Source of the DNA: Polaromonas jejuensis NBRC 106434 | GTDB lineage: Bacteria > Pseudomonadota > Gammaproteobacteria > Burkholderiales > Burkholderiaceae_C | NCBI RefSeq assembly: GCF_001598235.1 | Contig: NZ_BCYO01000014.1 | Span: 56,277 to 120,276 of the forward strand | Length of the DNA stretch: 64,000 nucleotides | Direction of reading: 5' to 3' | Part shown: positions 51,141-59,433 of the stretch, piece by piece | Position numbering within the stretch: the stretch's first letter is position 1 | Layout: every line of letters starts with the position of its first letter | The notes under the pieces: model-generated | What the model was told of the DNA's origin: nothing | The model's database searches: none | Seen by the model: the letters and a program-made list of their open reading frames with translations, nothing else | Position numbers and translations under genes: made by a program

Positions 51141-52621
51141 GATGTGACTCCTTGGGTTTTTGTTGGTGTTTCGGTGTCAATTTGCACGTCCAGCGTCAGC
51201 CCGTGCAGGCCGAGCACGTGTATGCGTTGGCCGGGCGCCAGCGGCTGCGGGCTGCTCACGCGCCAGCGCTCGCCCCTGACCCTTGCCCAAGCCTCTCCGT
51301 CGGCCACCTCCAGTACCTCGCCCGGCGCACCGGTCATCTCTTCGCGTCCGCTGACCACCGGCCGCCGGCGCGCCTTCAGGGCCATGCCGCCGCCCAGCAA
51401 TATGACCGCTGCCGAGGTGGCCGCGAGGGCGAGGATCAGCGGCAGCGGCACGCCGAAGCCGGGCGCGTCACTGTCGAACAGCAAAATGGCGCCGGCGATG
51501 AAGGCGACCACCCCGCCCAGGCCGATCACGCCGAAGGTCGGCAGGAACAGTTCCGCCACCAGCATCCCCATGCCAAGCAGGATCAGCGCCAGGCCCGCGT
51601 AGTTCACCGGAAGCAGTTGCAGGGCAAACAGGGCCAGCAGCAGGCAGATCGCACCGGCCACGCCGGCGATGCCAAAAGTGCTCGACGAGAACTCCGTGAT
51701 CAGGCCGTACATGCCAAGCATCATCAGGATCAGCGCAAAGCTCGGGTTGGCAATCACGGACAGCAACTCCTGCCGCCAGTCCGGCAACCGGGTTTCATAG
51801 GGCAGGCCGCGGGTGGCGAGCTTCACATCGCTGGCCTGGACATGCACCGTGCGGCCGTCGATCTGGCCCAGCAGGTCGGGCAGGTCCTTGGCCACCACGT
51901 CAATGACCTTGTCACGCAGCGCCTCGCTGGCCGTCAGGGTGACGGCCTCGCGCACCGCGCGCTCGGCCCAGACCGCATTGCGGCCACGCAATTGCGCCAG
52001 GCCGCGGATGAAGGCGGCGGCATCGTTCACCTGCTTGGTGGTCATGGTGTCGGCGGGAGGTGTGGCCGGTTTGGCATCCGGCTTGGCCGCCTTGCCGCCT
52101 TCCTTGTCGGTATTTTTATTTTTATCGGCCGGGCCCTCTTTTTCGGGCGGTCCGCGGCCGACTCCAGGCAGGCCAATGGCCACGGGGGTGGCCGCGCCCA
52201 GCGTCGTGGCCGGTGCCATGGCCGCGATATGGGCGGCATAAAGCATATAGGTGCCGGCGCTGGCCGCACGTGCGCCTGAGGGATGCACGTAAATGGCCAC
52301 CGGGACCGGTGAGGCCAGCATGGCCTGGATGATTTTCCGCATCGAGATGTCGAGCCCGCCCGGCGTGTCGAGCTCGATCACCACCAGTGGCGCGCCGCTG
52401 TCTTTGGCCTTGCGCAAGCCCTGGATGACGTAGTCGGCGCTGGCCGGGCCGATGGCGTCCTGCACCTGCAGCACCAGTACCGGAGTGGCGCTGACGGCCG
52501 GTATCGCAAACACCAGTAGCAGCAGCGCCAGCAAAAATGCACAAAACAGGAAGATGCCGCGCTTGCCGCGGCGTGTGGCCGCTGTCATCCGGCCGTGTAA
52601 GGACTTGCGCGCTGACGCCAT
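51137..52621 (-). CDS. NfeD family membrane-bound ClpP-class serine protease
   Basis: Predicted 494 residues. A signal-anchor helix ([17 protein letters not shown]) is followed by a ClpP-like domain with [16 protein letters not shown] and the nucleophile region [18 protein letters not shown] low-complexity Lys/Asp/Pro insert occurs at about 155-190. Then come four or five membrane helices and a C-terminal OB-fold NfeD domain ([20 protein letters not shown]). Several ATGs are possible; 52621 has GGAGG at 5-bp spacing. It overlaps the slipin gene. Confidence 0.88.
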   Translation of the reverse strand: MASARKSLHGRMTAATRRGKRGIFLFCAFLLALLLLVFAIPAVSATPVLVLQVQDAIGPASADYVIQGLRKAKDSGAPLVVIELDTPGGLDISMRKIIQAMLASPVPVAIYVHPSGARAASAGTYMLYAAHIAAMAPATTLGAATPVAIGLPGVGRGPPEKEGPADKNKNTDKEGGKAAKPDAKPATPPADTMTTKQVNDAAAFIRGLAQLRGRNAVWAERAVREAVTLTASEALRDKVIDVVAKDLPDLLGQIDGRTVHVQASDVKLATRGLPYETRLPDWRQELLSVIANPSFALILMMLGMYGLITEFSSSTFGIAGVAGAICLLLALFALQLLPVNYAGLALILLGMGMLVAELFLPTFGVIGLGGVVAFIAGAILLFDSDAPGFGVPLPLILALAATSAAVILLGGGMALKARRRPVVSGREEMTGAPGEVLEVADGEAWARVRGERWRVSSPQPLAPGQRIHVLGLHGLTLDVQIDTETPTKTQGVTS

Positions 52622-52793
52622 TGAGGCCTCCAGGAACGCCATAGACTCCGTTCGGACATCCCAACTAACACTATGCGCCAACCGCCAGGAGTCTCCAGCG
52701 GCAGGGGGCTATCCCATGAGGCAAACCGGGGATTCAGGCCGATGGGCCGGCGCGGACTTTACCCGGGAGGATGCAGCCTTTTGCGGCCTGTTG

Positions 52794-53012
52794 TCAAGGC
52801 GAGCGGCTCAAACGCGGTGACGCCAGCGCCTGCAACTGGTCGTTGATGGCCGTTTCCACGCCCTGAAGCTTTGGCAGCAATTGGGCCTTGTCCAGTGCGG
52901 CATGCAGATGGCGCAAGTCCTTGCTGCTCGTCGTGGCCTTGATCTGGGCCAGCGCGGCCGGAAGGTTGCCGCTTTTGATCAGCGCCAGCATTTTGGTAAC
53001 CCATTCACTCAT
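52794..53012 (-). CDS. Small hypothetical helical protein
   Basis: Predicted 72 residues, all helical, with no signal peptide and no domain I recognise (MSEWVTKMLALIKSGNLPAA start). ATG 53012 has an AAAGG-type RBS about eight bases upstream. It is separate from the NfeD gene downstream on the same strand. Unknown function. Confidence 0.5.
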   Translation of the reverse strand: MSEWVTKMLALIKSGNLPAALAQIKATTSSKDLRHLHAALDKAQLLPKLQGVETAINDQLQALASPRLSRSP

Positions 53013-53070
53013 GGCAAACCTTTGTTGAGGGTGGATGCAGCGAAGTGTCTGCGTCCTGTATTTTAGTTTT

Positions 53071-53087
53071 GCTATTAAAAATATAGC
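53071..53087. repeat. Dispersed palindrome copy 11 (divergent gap)
   Basis: GCTATTAAAAATATAGC, in the gap 53013-53292, which otherwise holds no gene and a possible -10 TGTAAAAT near 53177. Confidence 0.75.
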
Positions 53088-53292
53088 TATAAACGCTTTA
53101 ACTGATTGGGCTGGAGGCTATTTTTATTGGAATTCATGGAAGAGGCCGGGTGCGTCGTGTGCCTGCGGACAGGGGGCTGTAAAATCTGCGCCCCGCCTGG
53201 CAGCGCATCCATTTCACGCGTGGTTTTGCGCTGCCGCTTCGTGCCGCTCCGGCCGTGCGATCTTTTGACCTGACTACCTGAGTGATAGCGCA

Positions 53293-53826
53293 TTGACCGA
53301 CTCCCCAAGCCCGCAGCCTGATCTGGCCGCCGATGTTTCCACCGAAGATTCTTCCAGAATTCAGGAGCCGCGTCTTTGGCGCGGCGACGGCTGGACGGCG
53401 CGGGTGATCAAGAACGAAGACGACGACGGCTGGGCGGTGGCCATGGTCAAGGACGGCGAGCCCGAACCCGCGCTGGTCGGGCCCTGGACCATGGGCCGCG
53501 ACAAGAAGAACCCCAAACCGCTGGACACCGCCGCATTCCACACGTTGGTCAAAACGGCCTCCGAGTTTGTGCGCCGGCACGAGCAGCAGCTGCACGCCAC
53601 GCTGCACCAGCGCATCACCGTGACGGCCGGCGCGGGGCGGATCACCGTTTCGCTGGACATCGTGCCGGACGAAGACCATCCCCATGCGCTGCTGAGCGCC
53701 CATGATGAAGCCGGCGAGCCGCTGGCGCAGGTGCGCGTGGCGCCTTCCTTCAAGCTGAGCCGCAGCAGCGCGGTGGCCTGGGTTGACAACGCTTTTGCAA
53801 AGCCGGCTGATCGGGCGGATCGATGA
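53293..53826 (+). CDS. Hypothetical protein upstream of Hsp70-like gene
   Basis: Predicted 177 residues from a TTG start; no ATG is available before the conserved-looking part. No membrane segment. The middle (WRGDGWTARVIKNEDDDGWA) and the Lys-rich GRDKKNPKPLD segment do not match a family I know. The TTG start and the overlap of its stop with the Hsp70-like ATG suggest a two-gene unit, perhaps a client or partner of that chaperone. Confidence 0.65.
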   Translation: MTDSPSPQPDLAADVSTEDSSRIQEPRLWRGDGWTARVIKNEDDDGWAVAMVKDGEPEPALVGPWTMGRDKKNPKPLDTAAFHTLVKTASEFVRRHEQQLHATLHQRITVTAGAGRITVSLDIVPDEDHPHALLSAHDEAGEPLAQVRVAPSFKLSRSSAVAWVDNAFAKPADRADR

Positions 53827-55082
53827 GTGCGACCCTTGACGCCTGCGGGATCGACTTCGGCACCTCCAACTCCACCGCGGGCTGGGCCCGCCCCGGCCAC
53901 GGCGCCTTGCTGCCCCTGGAGGACGGCAAGCTGACGCTGCCTTCGGTGATCTTCTTCAATGCAGAAGACGAGGACGTGAGTTACGGGCGTGCGGCCATGG
54001 CCGACTACCTCGAAGGCTATGAGGGGCGCCTGATGCGCTCGCTCAAGAGCCTGCTCGGCACCTCCATGATTGACGACCACACCGAGGTCATGGGCCGGGC
54101 CTTGCCGTTTCGCGACTTGCTGGCCCGGTTTATCGGCGAGCTCAAGCACCGGGCCGAGCGCGCCGCGGGGCGCGAATTCAGCCGTGCCGTGCTGGGCCGG
54201 CCGGTGTTCTTTATTGATGATGACGCCGCCGCGGACCGGCGCGCCGAAAGCACGCTGGAAGACATTGCGCGCAAGGCGGGCCTGCGCGACATTGCCTTTC
54301 AGTACGAGCCGATTGCCGCCGCCTTTGATTACGAATCCAGCATCTCGCGCGAAGAGCTGGTGCTGGTGGTGGACGTGGGCGGCGGCACCTCCGACTTCAG
54401 CCTGATCCGCGTCGGCCCCGAGCGCGCCGGCCGCTCTGAGCGGCGCGACGACATTCTGGCCAATGGCGGCGTGCATATCGGGGGGGCCGATTTCGACCGC
54501 GCCCTGAGCCTGGACAGCGTGATGCCTATGCTGGGGCTGGGCAGCCCCCTGAAAAGCGGCTTGACCATGCCGTCGGCGCCGTACTTCAACCTGGCGACCT
54601 GGCACACCATCAACATGGCCTACAGCAAAAAAGCCTGGTCGGAAATCACGGAGCTGCACCGCGAGGCGCGCGACAAGGACAAGCTGGAACGGCTGCAGAG
54701 CGTGGTCCGCGAGCGTGCCGGCCACTGGCTGGCGCTGCAGGTTGAAGAGGCCAAGATCGCCTTGTCCAGTGCCGCCCAGACGCGGATAGACCTCGGGCGT
54801 ATTGCCGCCGGTGCGGCGGTGAGCTTGCACCGGGCCGATCTGAATCGGGCCATTGACGGTCTGGTGACGTCGGTGGAGCAGACGTTGGGCAATTTGCTGC
54901 GGGATGCCGGTGTGGCGCCCGCGGCCCTTGACACCGTGTTTTTCACCGGAGGCTCCAGCGGCGTGCCCCTGCTGCGCCAGCGGGTGCTCGCGCTGGTGCC
55001 GCAGGCCCGTTCGGTGGAGGGCGACCTGTTTGGCAGCATTGGCGCCGGCTTGGCGCTGGATGCCAGGCGCAAGTTCGGCTGA
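53823..55082 (+). CDS. Hsp70-family protein (YegD-like)
   Basis: Predicted 419 residues, an actin-fold ATPase without the usual Hsp70 substrate-binding domain, as in E. coli YegD. It has the phosphate-1 loop CGIDFGTSNSTAGW, phosphate-2 loop VLVVDVGGGTSDFSLI, adenosine region VFFTGGSSGVPLLRQ and YEPIAAAFDYE between them. It overlaps the preceding hypothetical gene by 4 bp. Chaperone-like activity is inferred only. Confidence 0.9.
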   Translation: MSATLDACGIDFGTSNSTAGWARPGHGALLPLEDGKLTLPSVIFFNAEDEDVSYGRAAMADYLEGYEGRLMRSLKSLLGTSMIDDHTEVMGRALPFRDLLARFIGELKHRAERAAGREFSRAVLGRPVFFIDDDAAADRRAESTLEDIARKAGLRDIAFQYEPIAAAFDYESSISREELVLVVDVGGGTSDFSLIRVGPERAGRSERRDDILANGGVHIGGADFDRALSLDSVMPMLGLGSPLKSGLTMPSAPYFNLATWHTINMAYSKKAWSEITELHREARDKDKLERLQSVVRERAGHWLALQVEEAKIALSSAAQTRIDLGRIAAGAAVSLHRADLNRAIDGLVTSVEQTLGNLLRDAGVAPAALDTVFFTGGSSGVPLLRQRVLALVPQARSVEGDLFGSIGAGLALDARRKFG

Positions 55083-55170
55083 GGCGTGCTGCCCCTCGCT
55101 TTTCGCGACGCCGCATGGCTTTGTCCGGCAGGGCCGGCGCTGAAACCTTTCTCTGCGAAAAAGATTTAAA

Positions 55171-55275
55171 GATAGTTAACTATTCTTGTTTTGAAAAAAG
55201 ATAGTTAAATATTGCTTTATTGGTGGTGATGGATAAAATACTATCTATCCGTTCAATAACGATATTTTTCTATCA
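55171..55275 (+). promoter_or_regulatory. AT-rich operator region of the hipB-hipA pair
   Basis: A perfect palindrome ATAGTTAACTAT (55172-55183) and a near copy ATAGTTAAATAT (55201-55212) are 29 bp apart. GGATA-N10-TATCC (55231-55250) follows, and CTATC occurs again at 55270. The TATCC/GGATA half-sites recall E. coli HipB operators, though spacing and orientation differ. Autoregulation by the downstream HTH protein is inferred. Confidence 0.6.
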
Positions 55276-55592
55276 TGAAAACCTTGTCTGAAGTGGCAGC
55301 ACGGCTGGAAGGTGAGCGGCGGCGCCTAAAGCTGGACTACCAGACCATGGCCGAGAAAACCGGGCTCACGCCCTTGTCGGTGCGCAGCGCCTTGCAGGGC
55401 CGCACGGCGCCGCGCATCACCACGCTGATGGCGCTCGCTGATCAGCTGGGGCTGGAAGTGCTGCTGCTGCCCAAGGTGGTGGCGGCGGGGCTGGAGGCGC
55501 AAAGCGCCGAAGCGCCCGCACCGGCGCTGTCCCGGGTGGACCGCATCGTGGCGGACACCTCCCTGCGCGCGATGCCGGGCTCAAAAACCTAG
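55275..55592 (+). CDS. HipB-like XRE-type helix-turn-helix antitoxin/regulator
   Basis: Predicted 105 residues. The Cro/C1-type helix-turn-helix is at about 10-65 (LDYQTMAEKTGLTPLSVRSA, ITTLMALADQLGLEVLLLP). The C-terminus is flexible and Ala-rich. It precedes the HipA-like kinase by 10 bp, the normal antitoxin-toxin order. The AT-rich upstream operators support autoregulation. Confidence 0.82.
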   Translation: MKTLSEVAARLEGERRRLKLDYQTMAEKTGLTPLSVRSALQGRTAPRITTLMALADQLGLEVLLLPKVVAAGLEAQSAEAPAPALSRVDRIVADTSLRAMPGSKT

Positions 55593-55602
55593 GGGCCGCG
55601 CC

Positions 55603-56949
55603 ATGAACGTTTTGACACTCGACATCTACCTCGGTTCGCTGCGCGCCGGGCTGCTGTTCCAGTACGGCACGGGCGGCACGGCGCTCACGCGCTTCATTCC
55701 CGACGAAGCCTTCTGGTCCAACCCGGATTCGCCGGTGATTTCCTGGTCAGCCACCGATGACGACGCCCAGCGCCGCGAGGTTTTCTGGCGCAGCTACGTC
55801 AGCACGCCGTTTTTCAATGCCGAAGGCGGCCTGTTGCCGGCTTTTTTCCAGAACCTGCTGCCCGAGGGACCCTTGCGCCGCCATCTGGAAGCGCTGCGTG
55901 GCTGCGGACCCAATGACCATTTCGACCTGCTGGCCGCCTGCGGCACCGACCTGCCGGGCAATGTGTTTGCCTATCCAGCGCACCTCGATACCGATGCGCT
56001 GGCGCAGGTCGTGACCCAGCACAACGATGCGCTGGAGATGTCCGTCACGGCCGATCCCTTGCCCGAGGCCACGTCCCTGTCGGGCGTGCAGCCCAAGTTG
56101 GCGCTGGTCGCACAGCCGGGCCGCTATGTGGCGCGCACCAAGGATGCCGAGGGCACCCACATCATCGCCAAGCTGCCGACGGCGGAATATGCCTTGCTGC
56201 CCGAGGTCGAAGAGCTGTCGCTGCGCCTGGCGCAAGCCGCCGGGGTGGACGTCTGCGAAGCCTGGCTGGCGCCGCTGGAGGAGATCGTGGCCGAGCAGCC
56301 CTTCGTGCTCGGCGAGAGCCGGCAGTTTCTGGCCGTGAAGCGCTTTGACCGGGGGCCTGAGGGCCACATTCACTGCGAGGATTTTGCGCAAATCCTGCGC
56401 ATACAGCCCGAAGAAAAATACACCCATCCGGCCGCGACCTATGCCGCCATCGCCCGAACCCTGCGCGAAGGCATGAGCCTGGCACCCGCGCTGGGCGAGG
56501 GCGCCGCCGAAGAGCTGATCCGGCGCGTGATGGTGAACGAAATGCTGGGCAACTACGACGCCCATGTGAAAAACTTTGGCGTGGTGTACCGCGACGGCCG
56601 CACGCCGGAATTGTCCCCGGCCTACGACGTGGTGGCCTATGCCGCCTATATGGGCGGCCGCGGCCACGCGCTGCGTTTTGTGCCCGGCGGTGAAAAGCAG
56701 GCCAGGCTCACGCCCAAAACCGTGCGCAGCTTTTGCAATGCCACGGGCATGTTTGAAACCCGGGTGCGCGGCGTGCTCAATGAGACGGTAGGCCAGGCCT
56801 GCGCCTCATGGCCGGCGCTGATTGACGCCAGCAGCCTGTTGGACAAGCAAAAGCAGAACCTGCGCAAGCATTTTGAAGCCTGCGACGCGGTGCAGAGCTG
56901 GCGGCGCAGGCGCGCGGGAACTGCCGGGCGCAAGGCGGCCGCGTCGTAA
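55603..56949 (+). CDS. HipA-like serine/threonine kinase toxin
   Basis: Predicted 448 residues. The N-terminal HipA domain (about 1-105) is followed by the kinase fold. SLSGVQPKLAL (158-168) is the HipA glycine-rich segment. Lys190 in HIIAKLP is the ATP lysine. NYDAHVKNF (317-325) is the catalytic Asn/Asp/His loop, and Asp342 in AYDVV is the metal ligand. All kinase residues I can check are intact, so it should be active. The target is unknown: GltX for E. coli HipA, but other targets exist for relatives. Confidence 0.88.
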   Translation: MNVLTLDIYLGSLRAGLLFQYGTGGTALTRFIPDEAFWSNPDSPVISWSATDDDAQRREVFWRSYVSTPFFNAEGGLLPAFFQNLLPEGPLRRHLEALRGCGPNDHFDLLAACGTDLPGNVFAYPAHLDTDALAQVVTQHNDALEMSVTADPLPEATSLSGVQPKLALVAQPGRYVARTKDAEGTHIIAKLPTAEYALLPEVEELSLRLAQAAGVDVCEAWLAPLEEIVAEQPFVLGESRQFLAVKRFDRGPEGHIHCEDFAQILRIQPEEKYTHPAATYAAIARTLREGMSLAPALGEGAAEELIRRVMVNEMLGNYDAHVKNFGVVYRDGRTPELSPAYDVVAYAAYMGGRGHALRFVPGGEKQARLTPKTVRSFCNATGMFETRVRGVLNETVGQACASWPALIDASSLLDKQKQNLRKHFEACDAVQSWRRRRAGTAGRKAAAS

Positions 56950-57000
56950 AGCTTGCACGATGCTTGCTTGACAATCTAAAACCCAGAAATTTGGAGCCCA

Positions 57001-57456
57001 ATGATTTTTGCACCTGACCTTTCGACGGTGACCCACGGCATACAACTGGCCGTGGCGCCGGTGTTTCTGCTGACCGCGGTGTCTGGAATGATTGCCGCCG
57101 TGGCGGGCCGGCTGGCCCGGATCATCGACCGCGCGCGCCTGCTGGAAAATCGGCTCGAAGCCGACGGCGTTGAAGAGAGCCGGGCCATGAAGATGTATGC
57201 GGAGCTCAGGGATTTGCGGCACCGCGGTTGGCTGGTCAACATTTGTATTGCCCTGCTGACCTTTTGCGCGATGCTGATCGGCACCACGATTATTTTGCTG
57301 TTTCTGGGCGAGACCAGCGAGCTGCCCACGCTCAGGATCGCCACCGTGAGTTTTCTTTCGGGCGTGATCTGCTTTCTGCTGGCGCTGGTGTGTTTTCTGG
57401 CCGAGACGCTGCTGGCCACCCGGCTGCTCAGGTTTGCGCAACCGCCCTCGAATTAA
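57001..57456 (+). CDS. DUF2721 family membrane protein
   Basis: Predicted 151 residues with about three membrane helices (LAVAPVFLLTAVSGMIAAVAG, ICIALLTFCAMLIGTTIILL, SFLSGVICFLLALVCFLAET). A conserved cytoplasmic RIIDRARLLENRLEADG fits DUF2721, whose function is unknown. GGAG precedes ATG 57001. TTGACA at 56968 could be a -35, without a clear -10. Confidence 0.8.
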   Translation: MIFAPDLSTVTHGIQLAVAPVFLLTAVSGMIAAVAGRLARIIDRARLLENRLEADGVEESRAMKMYAELRDLRHRGWLVNICIALLTFCAMLIGTTIILLFLGETSELPTLRIATVSFLSGVICFLLALVCFLAETLLATRLLRFAQPPSN

Positions 57457-57517
57457 TGTCCGCAGCCTTCGTGCATGCATGAAAATGCCTGTAGCCCATG
57501 TATGGCGGGCGCAACCA

Positions 57518-57534
57518 GCTATTAAAAGAATAGC
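57518..57534. repeat. Dispersed palindrome copy 12
   Basis: GCTATTAAAAGAATAGC, identical to copy 10, preceded by GGCGCAACCA. Confidence 0.75.
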
Positions 57535-57586
57535 GTACATGGCGCCCGGGCAGGCTTTTAATTCAGCCGTCTCGACGGCAAAGTAG

Positions 57587-57769
57587 CTTCAACCGCAGGC
57601 CGAAGAGGCCTTGCGCGAAAATACCGCATTGTTTGCCGACGGCGTGGGTTTGCTGCAGCTGCAACACACGGGCCGCATCCGCATGTTCGGGCAACATGCC
57701 TCCTTGCTGTTTGAGGCTTATGTGATTGGCTTGGTGGAGCGCCTGCAGCGTGATGCGCCTCCGGCGTGA
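57587..57769 (+). pseudogene. Probable 3' remnant of an unidentified gene
   Basis: The 57457-57797 gap has no intact gene. It holds a palindrome copy (57518-57534) and this 60-codon frame that starts after TAG without ATG or a good RBS. Its translation (ADGVGLLQLQHTGRIRMFGQ, LLFEAYVIGLVERLQRDAPP) reads like the C-terminus of a folded protein. I do not recognise the family. It could instead be a short gene starting at TTG 57611. Confidence 0.35.
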
Positions 57770-57797
57770 ACCCATTTTTTAAATTTCAGGAATAACC

Positions 57798-58421
57798 ATG
57801 TTGCTCGATGCCTATGACTCCCAACTCGTACTGGTGGACTATCAGACCCGCCTGATGCCCGTCATTTTTGAAAACGAACTCGTCATCGCCAACGCCGTGC
57901 GCCTGGCCCGCATGGCCCAGGCGCTTCAAGTGCCGGTGTGGGCCAGCGCGCAAAACCCCGACAAGCTGGGGCCCAATGTGCCGGCCGTGCAGGCCGCGAT
58001 TGAAGCGGCGGGCGGCAAAACCCTGGCCAAGATGCATTTCAGCGCCGCCGCCGACGGCCTGGTCGACTGGCTGCGCCCGCCGGTGCGCAAAGCTCCGCAA
58101 GGCGGCAACGCCCGCAGCCTGCCCAAGCACCTGCAAAAGCCGGCAGCAGAGCCCGAAGAGGGCAGAAGCACCATCGTCATCGCCGGCTGCGAAGCGCATG
58201 TGTGCCTGATGCAGACCGCGCTGGACTTGCTGGAAGAAGAGTTTGAAGTCTGGGTGGTGACGGATGCCTGCAGCTCGCGCAGCGAACGCAACCGCGATGC
58301 CGCGTTTGACCGGCTGGCCGGCAATGGGGCTGAACTGGTGACGACCGAGATGGTGGCGTTTGAGTGGCTGCGCACGGCGGAGCATCCGGTGTTCAAGGAA
58401 GTGCAGGGGATGGTGAAGTAG
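57798..58421 (+). CDS. Isochorismatase-family cysteine hydrolase
   Basis: Predicted 207 residues. The catalytic triad is visible as Asp in LVLVDYQTRLMP, Lys in TLAKMHFSA and Cys in IVIAGCEAHVCLMQTALDL. DACSSRSERNRDAAFDRLA is also typical. A short low-complexity insert (KAPQGGNARSLPKHLQKP) interrupts the middle. The substrate is not known. It is the last ordinary chromosomal gene before the cassette array. Confidence 0.88.
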   Translation: MLLDAYDSQLVLVDYQTRLMPVIFENELVIANAVRLARMAQALQVPVWASAQNPDKLGPNVPAVQAAIEAAGGKTLAKMHFSAAADGLVDWLRPPVRKAPQGGNARSLPKHLQKPAAEPEEGRSTIVIAGCEAHVCLMQTALDLLEEEFEVWVVTDACSSRSERNRDAAFDRLAGNGAELVTTEMVAFEWLRTAEHPVFKEVQGMVK

Positions 58422-58484
58422 GGCGTTTGCGCCGGGATCTTAAGAGAAAAGTGGCTGGAGCCTATGCGGGATGGACGCAGATAG

Positions 58485-58501
58485 CTACTAAAAGAATAGC
58501 A
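58485..58501. repeat. Dispersed palindrome copy 13
   Basis: GCTACTAAAAGAATAGC, preceded by GACGCAGATA. It is the last copy before the cassette array. Confidence 0.75.
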
Positions 58502-58609
58502 ACTCGGGCGCCGAATGGCAAGAAAGGGGCAAGGTCACAGCGCACGCCTCGTCGGTAGAGTGTGCTCACCACCCGCCGGGTTTGACCGGCCATTTAGCAG
58601 GGAGCAGAC

Positions 58610-58708
58610 ATGCCGATTTTGAAAAAACTCAGACTACATAGAGGTTCTGTTCGCATTGGTCCCCAAAACTATGTTGCGGTGTATCTGACTACACCGCAGA
58701 CCGCATGA
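58610..58708 (+). CDS. Small 32-residue ORF at the array's left edge
   Basis: The frame MPILKKLRLHRGSVRIGPQN... (32 residues) has GGGAGCAG before ATG 58610. Its last third overlaps the hairpin at 58676-58697. It could be a cassette-borne microgene or a chance frame. No similarity recognised. Upstream to 58422 only a palindrome copy is seen. Confidence 0.3.
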   Translation: MPILKKLRLHRGSVRIGPQNYVAVYLTTPQTA

Positions 58709-58725
58709 TTGACATTACGTTAGAC
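58676..58725 (+). repeat. attC-like right end: hairpin plus GTTAGAC core
   Basis: A perfect stem GCGGTGTA / TACACCGC (58676-58697) is followed by GTTAGAC (58719-58725), the GTTRRRY integron core, nine bp before the first cassette gene. A clear left core is missing, so this is a partial attC or an insertion junction. Confidence 0.55.
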
Positions 58726-58733
58726 CTTGCAGC

Positions 58734-59432
58734 ATGAGCACTGCCGGCATTCCACAGATTCAATACCCGGATGAGCATCTGGATGATCTGAAACGCATCA
58801 CACCTCTTGTCCTAGAGTCGCTCGAGAAAGGCGGACTGTCTACGGCGAAGGGAACAATCGAGTTGGGAAAGCTCGATCCGGACTTGGAAGTGGCGTACTT
58901 CTACTTTATCTGGGTTTCGGAGTGCAACGGCGTAATTGAAAATTTAAACCTTGTCCTATCGGACCTTCGCTACCTACCTGAGAGAGCGGTGTTTTTGGGT
59001 GGGTCACCTTGGACTCGGTATGAGTTGCTTGTGCGCACTTTCTTTCACGAGTTCTACCGCCTTCGTGAGATTCTGAATGCCATCTTGGCGTCTTGCGTAA
59101 GGCGGGGCTACATCATGAAAGATGAACAGCGCCTCGCACGGGAAGCGTTTCATGGCGCAATTGAAGAAACGATTGAACTTCGGAATAGCGTCGTTCACGG
59201 TAGCACGGGCTGGAGCGGAGAGGACCATCTCGGCCTAAACTTGGCATCGACCGCACACTCCCGTGGGCAGTGCCTCGTGCATCGCGAAACGGGCGCAGAA
59301 CTGACAATTGAGGCCGCTTTGCGGCCGGTTTGCGACAAGGTCACAGCCGCGTTGGAGGGTGAGGGGGTCAAAGTCTCGACGATCATGGAAGCATTTGTAC
59401 GGGACACCGTGGCCATCACAAGAAAGGTCTAA
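58734..59432 (+). CDS. Cassette protein with a HEPN-like RNSVVH motif
   Basis: Predicted 232-residue, mostly helical protein with no membrane segment. IELRNSVVHG contains the R-x4-H pattern of HEPN RNases, placed after a long helix-rich region (YFIWVSECNGVIENLNLVLS, LLVRTFFHEFYRLREILNAIL) as in that fold. This would suggest an RNA-cutting toxin or defence protein. No MNT partner is adjacent. The stop codon lies within the left attC core GTCTAAC. Base composition is clearly more AT-rich than in the chromosomal genes. Family assignment is tentative. Confidence 0.6.
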   Translation: MSTAGIPQIQYPDEHLDDLKRITPLVLESLEKGGLSTAKGTIELGKLDPDLEVAYFYFIWVSECNGVIENLNLVLSDLRYLPERAVFLGGSPWTRYELLVRTFFHEFYRLREILNAILASCVRRGYIMKDEQRLAREAFHGAIEETIELRNSVVHGSTGWSGEDHLGLNLASTAHSRGQCLVHRETGAELTIEAALRPVCDKVTAALEGEGVKVSTIMEAFVRDTVAITRKV

Positions 59433-59433
59433 C
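59427..59433 (+). repeat. Left core (GTCTAAC) of an attC split by an IS element
   Basis: This RYYYAAC core overlaps the stop of the HEPN-like gene. Its partner half, with a stem and GTTAGGC, is at about 60910-60986 on the far side of the IS110-type element. Confidence 0.7.

Noticed and set aside
58422..58718. attI site or intI remnant left of the array
   Set aside because: No open frame with tyrosine-recombinase features, and no attI-like double-binding-site layout that I could recognise.
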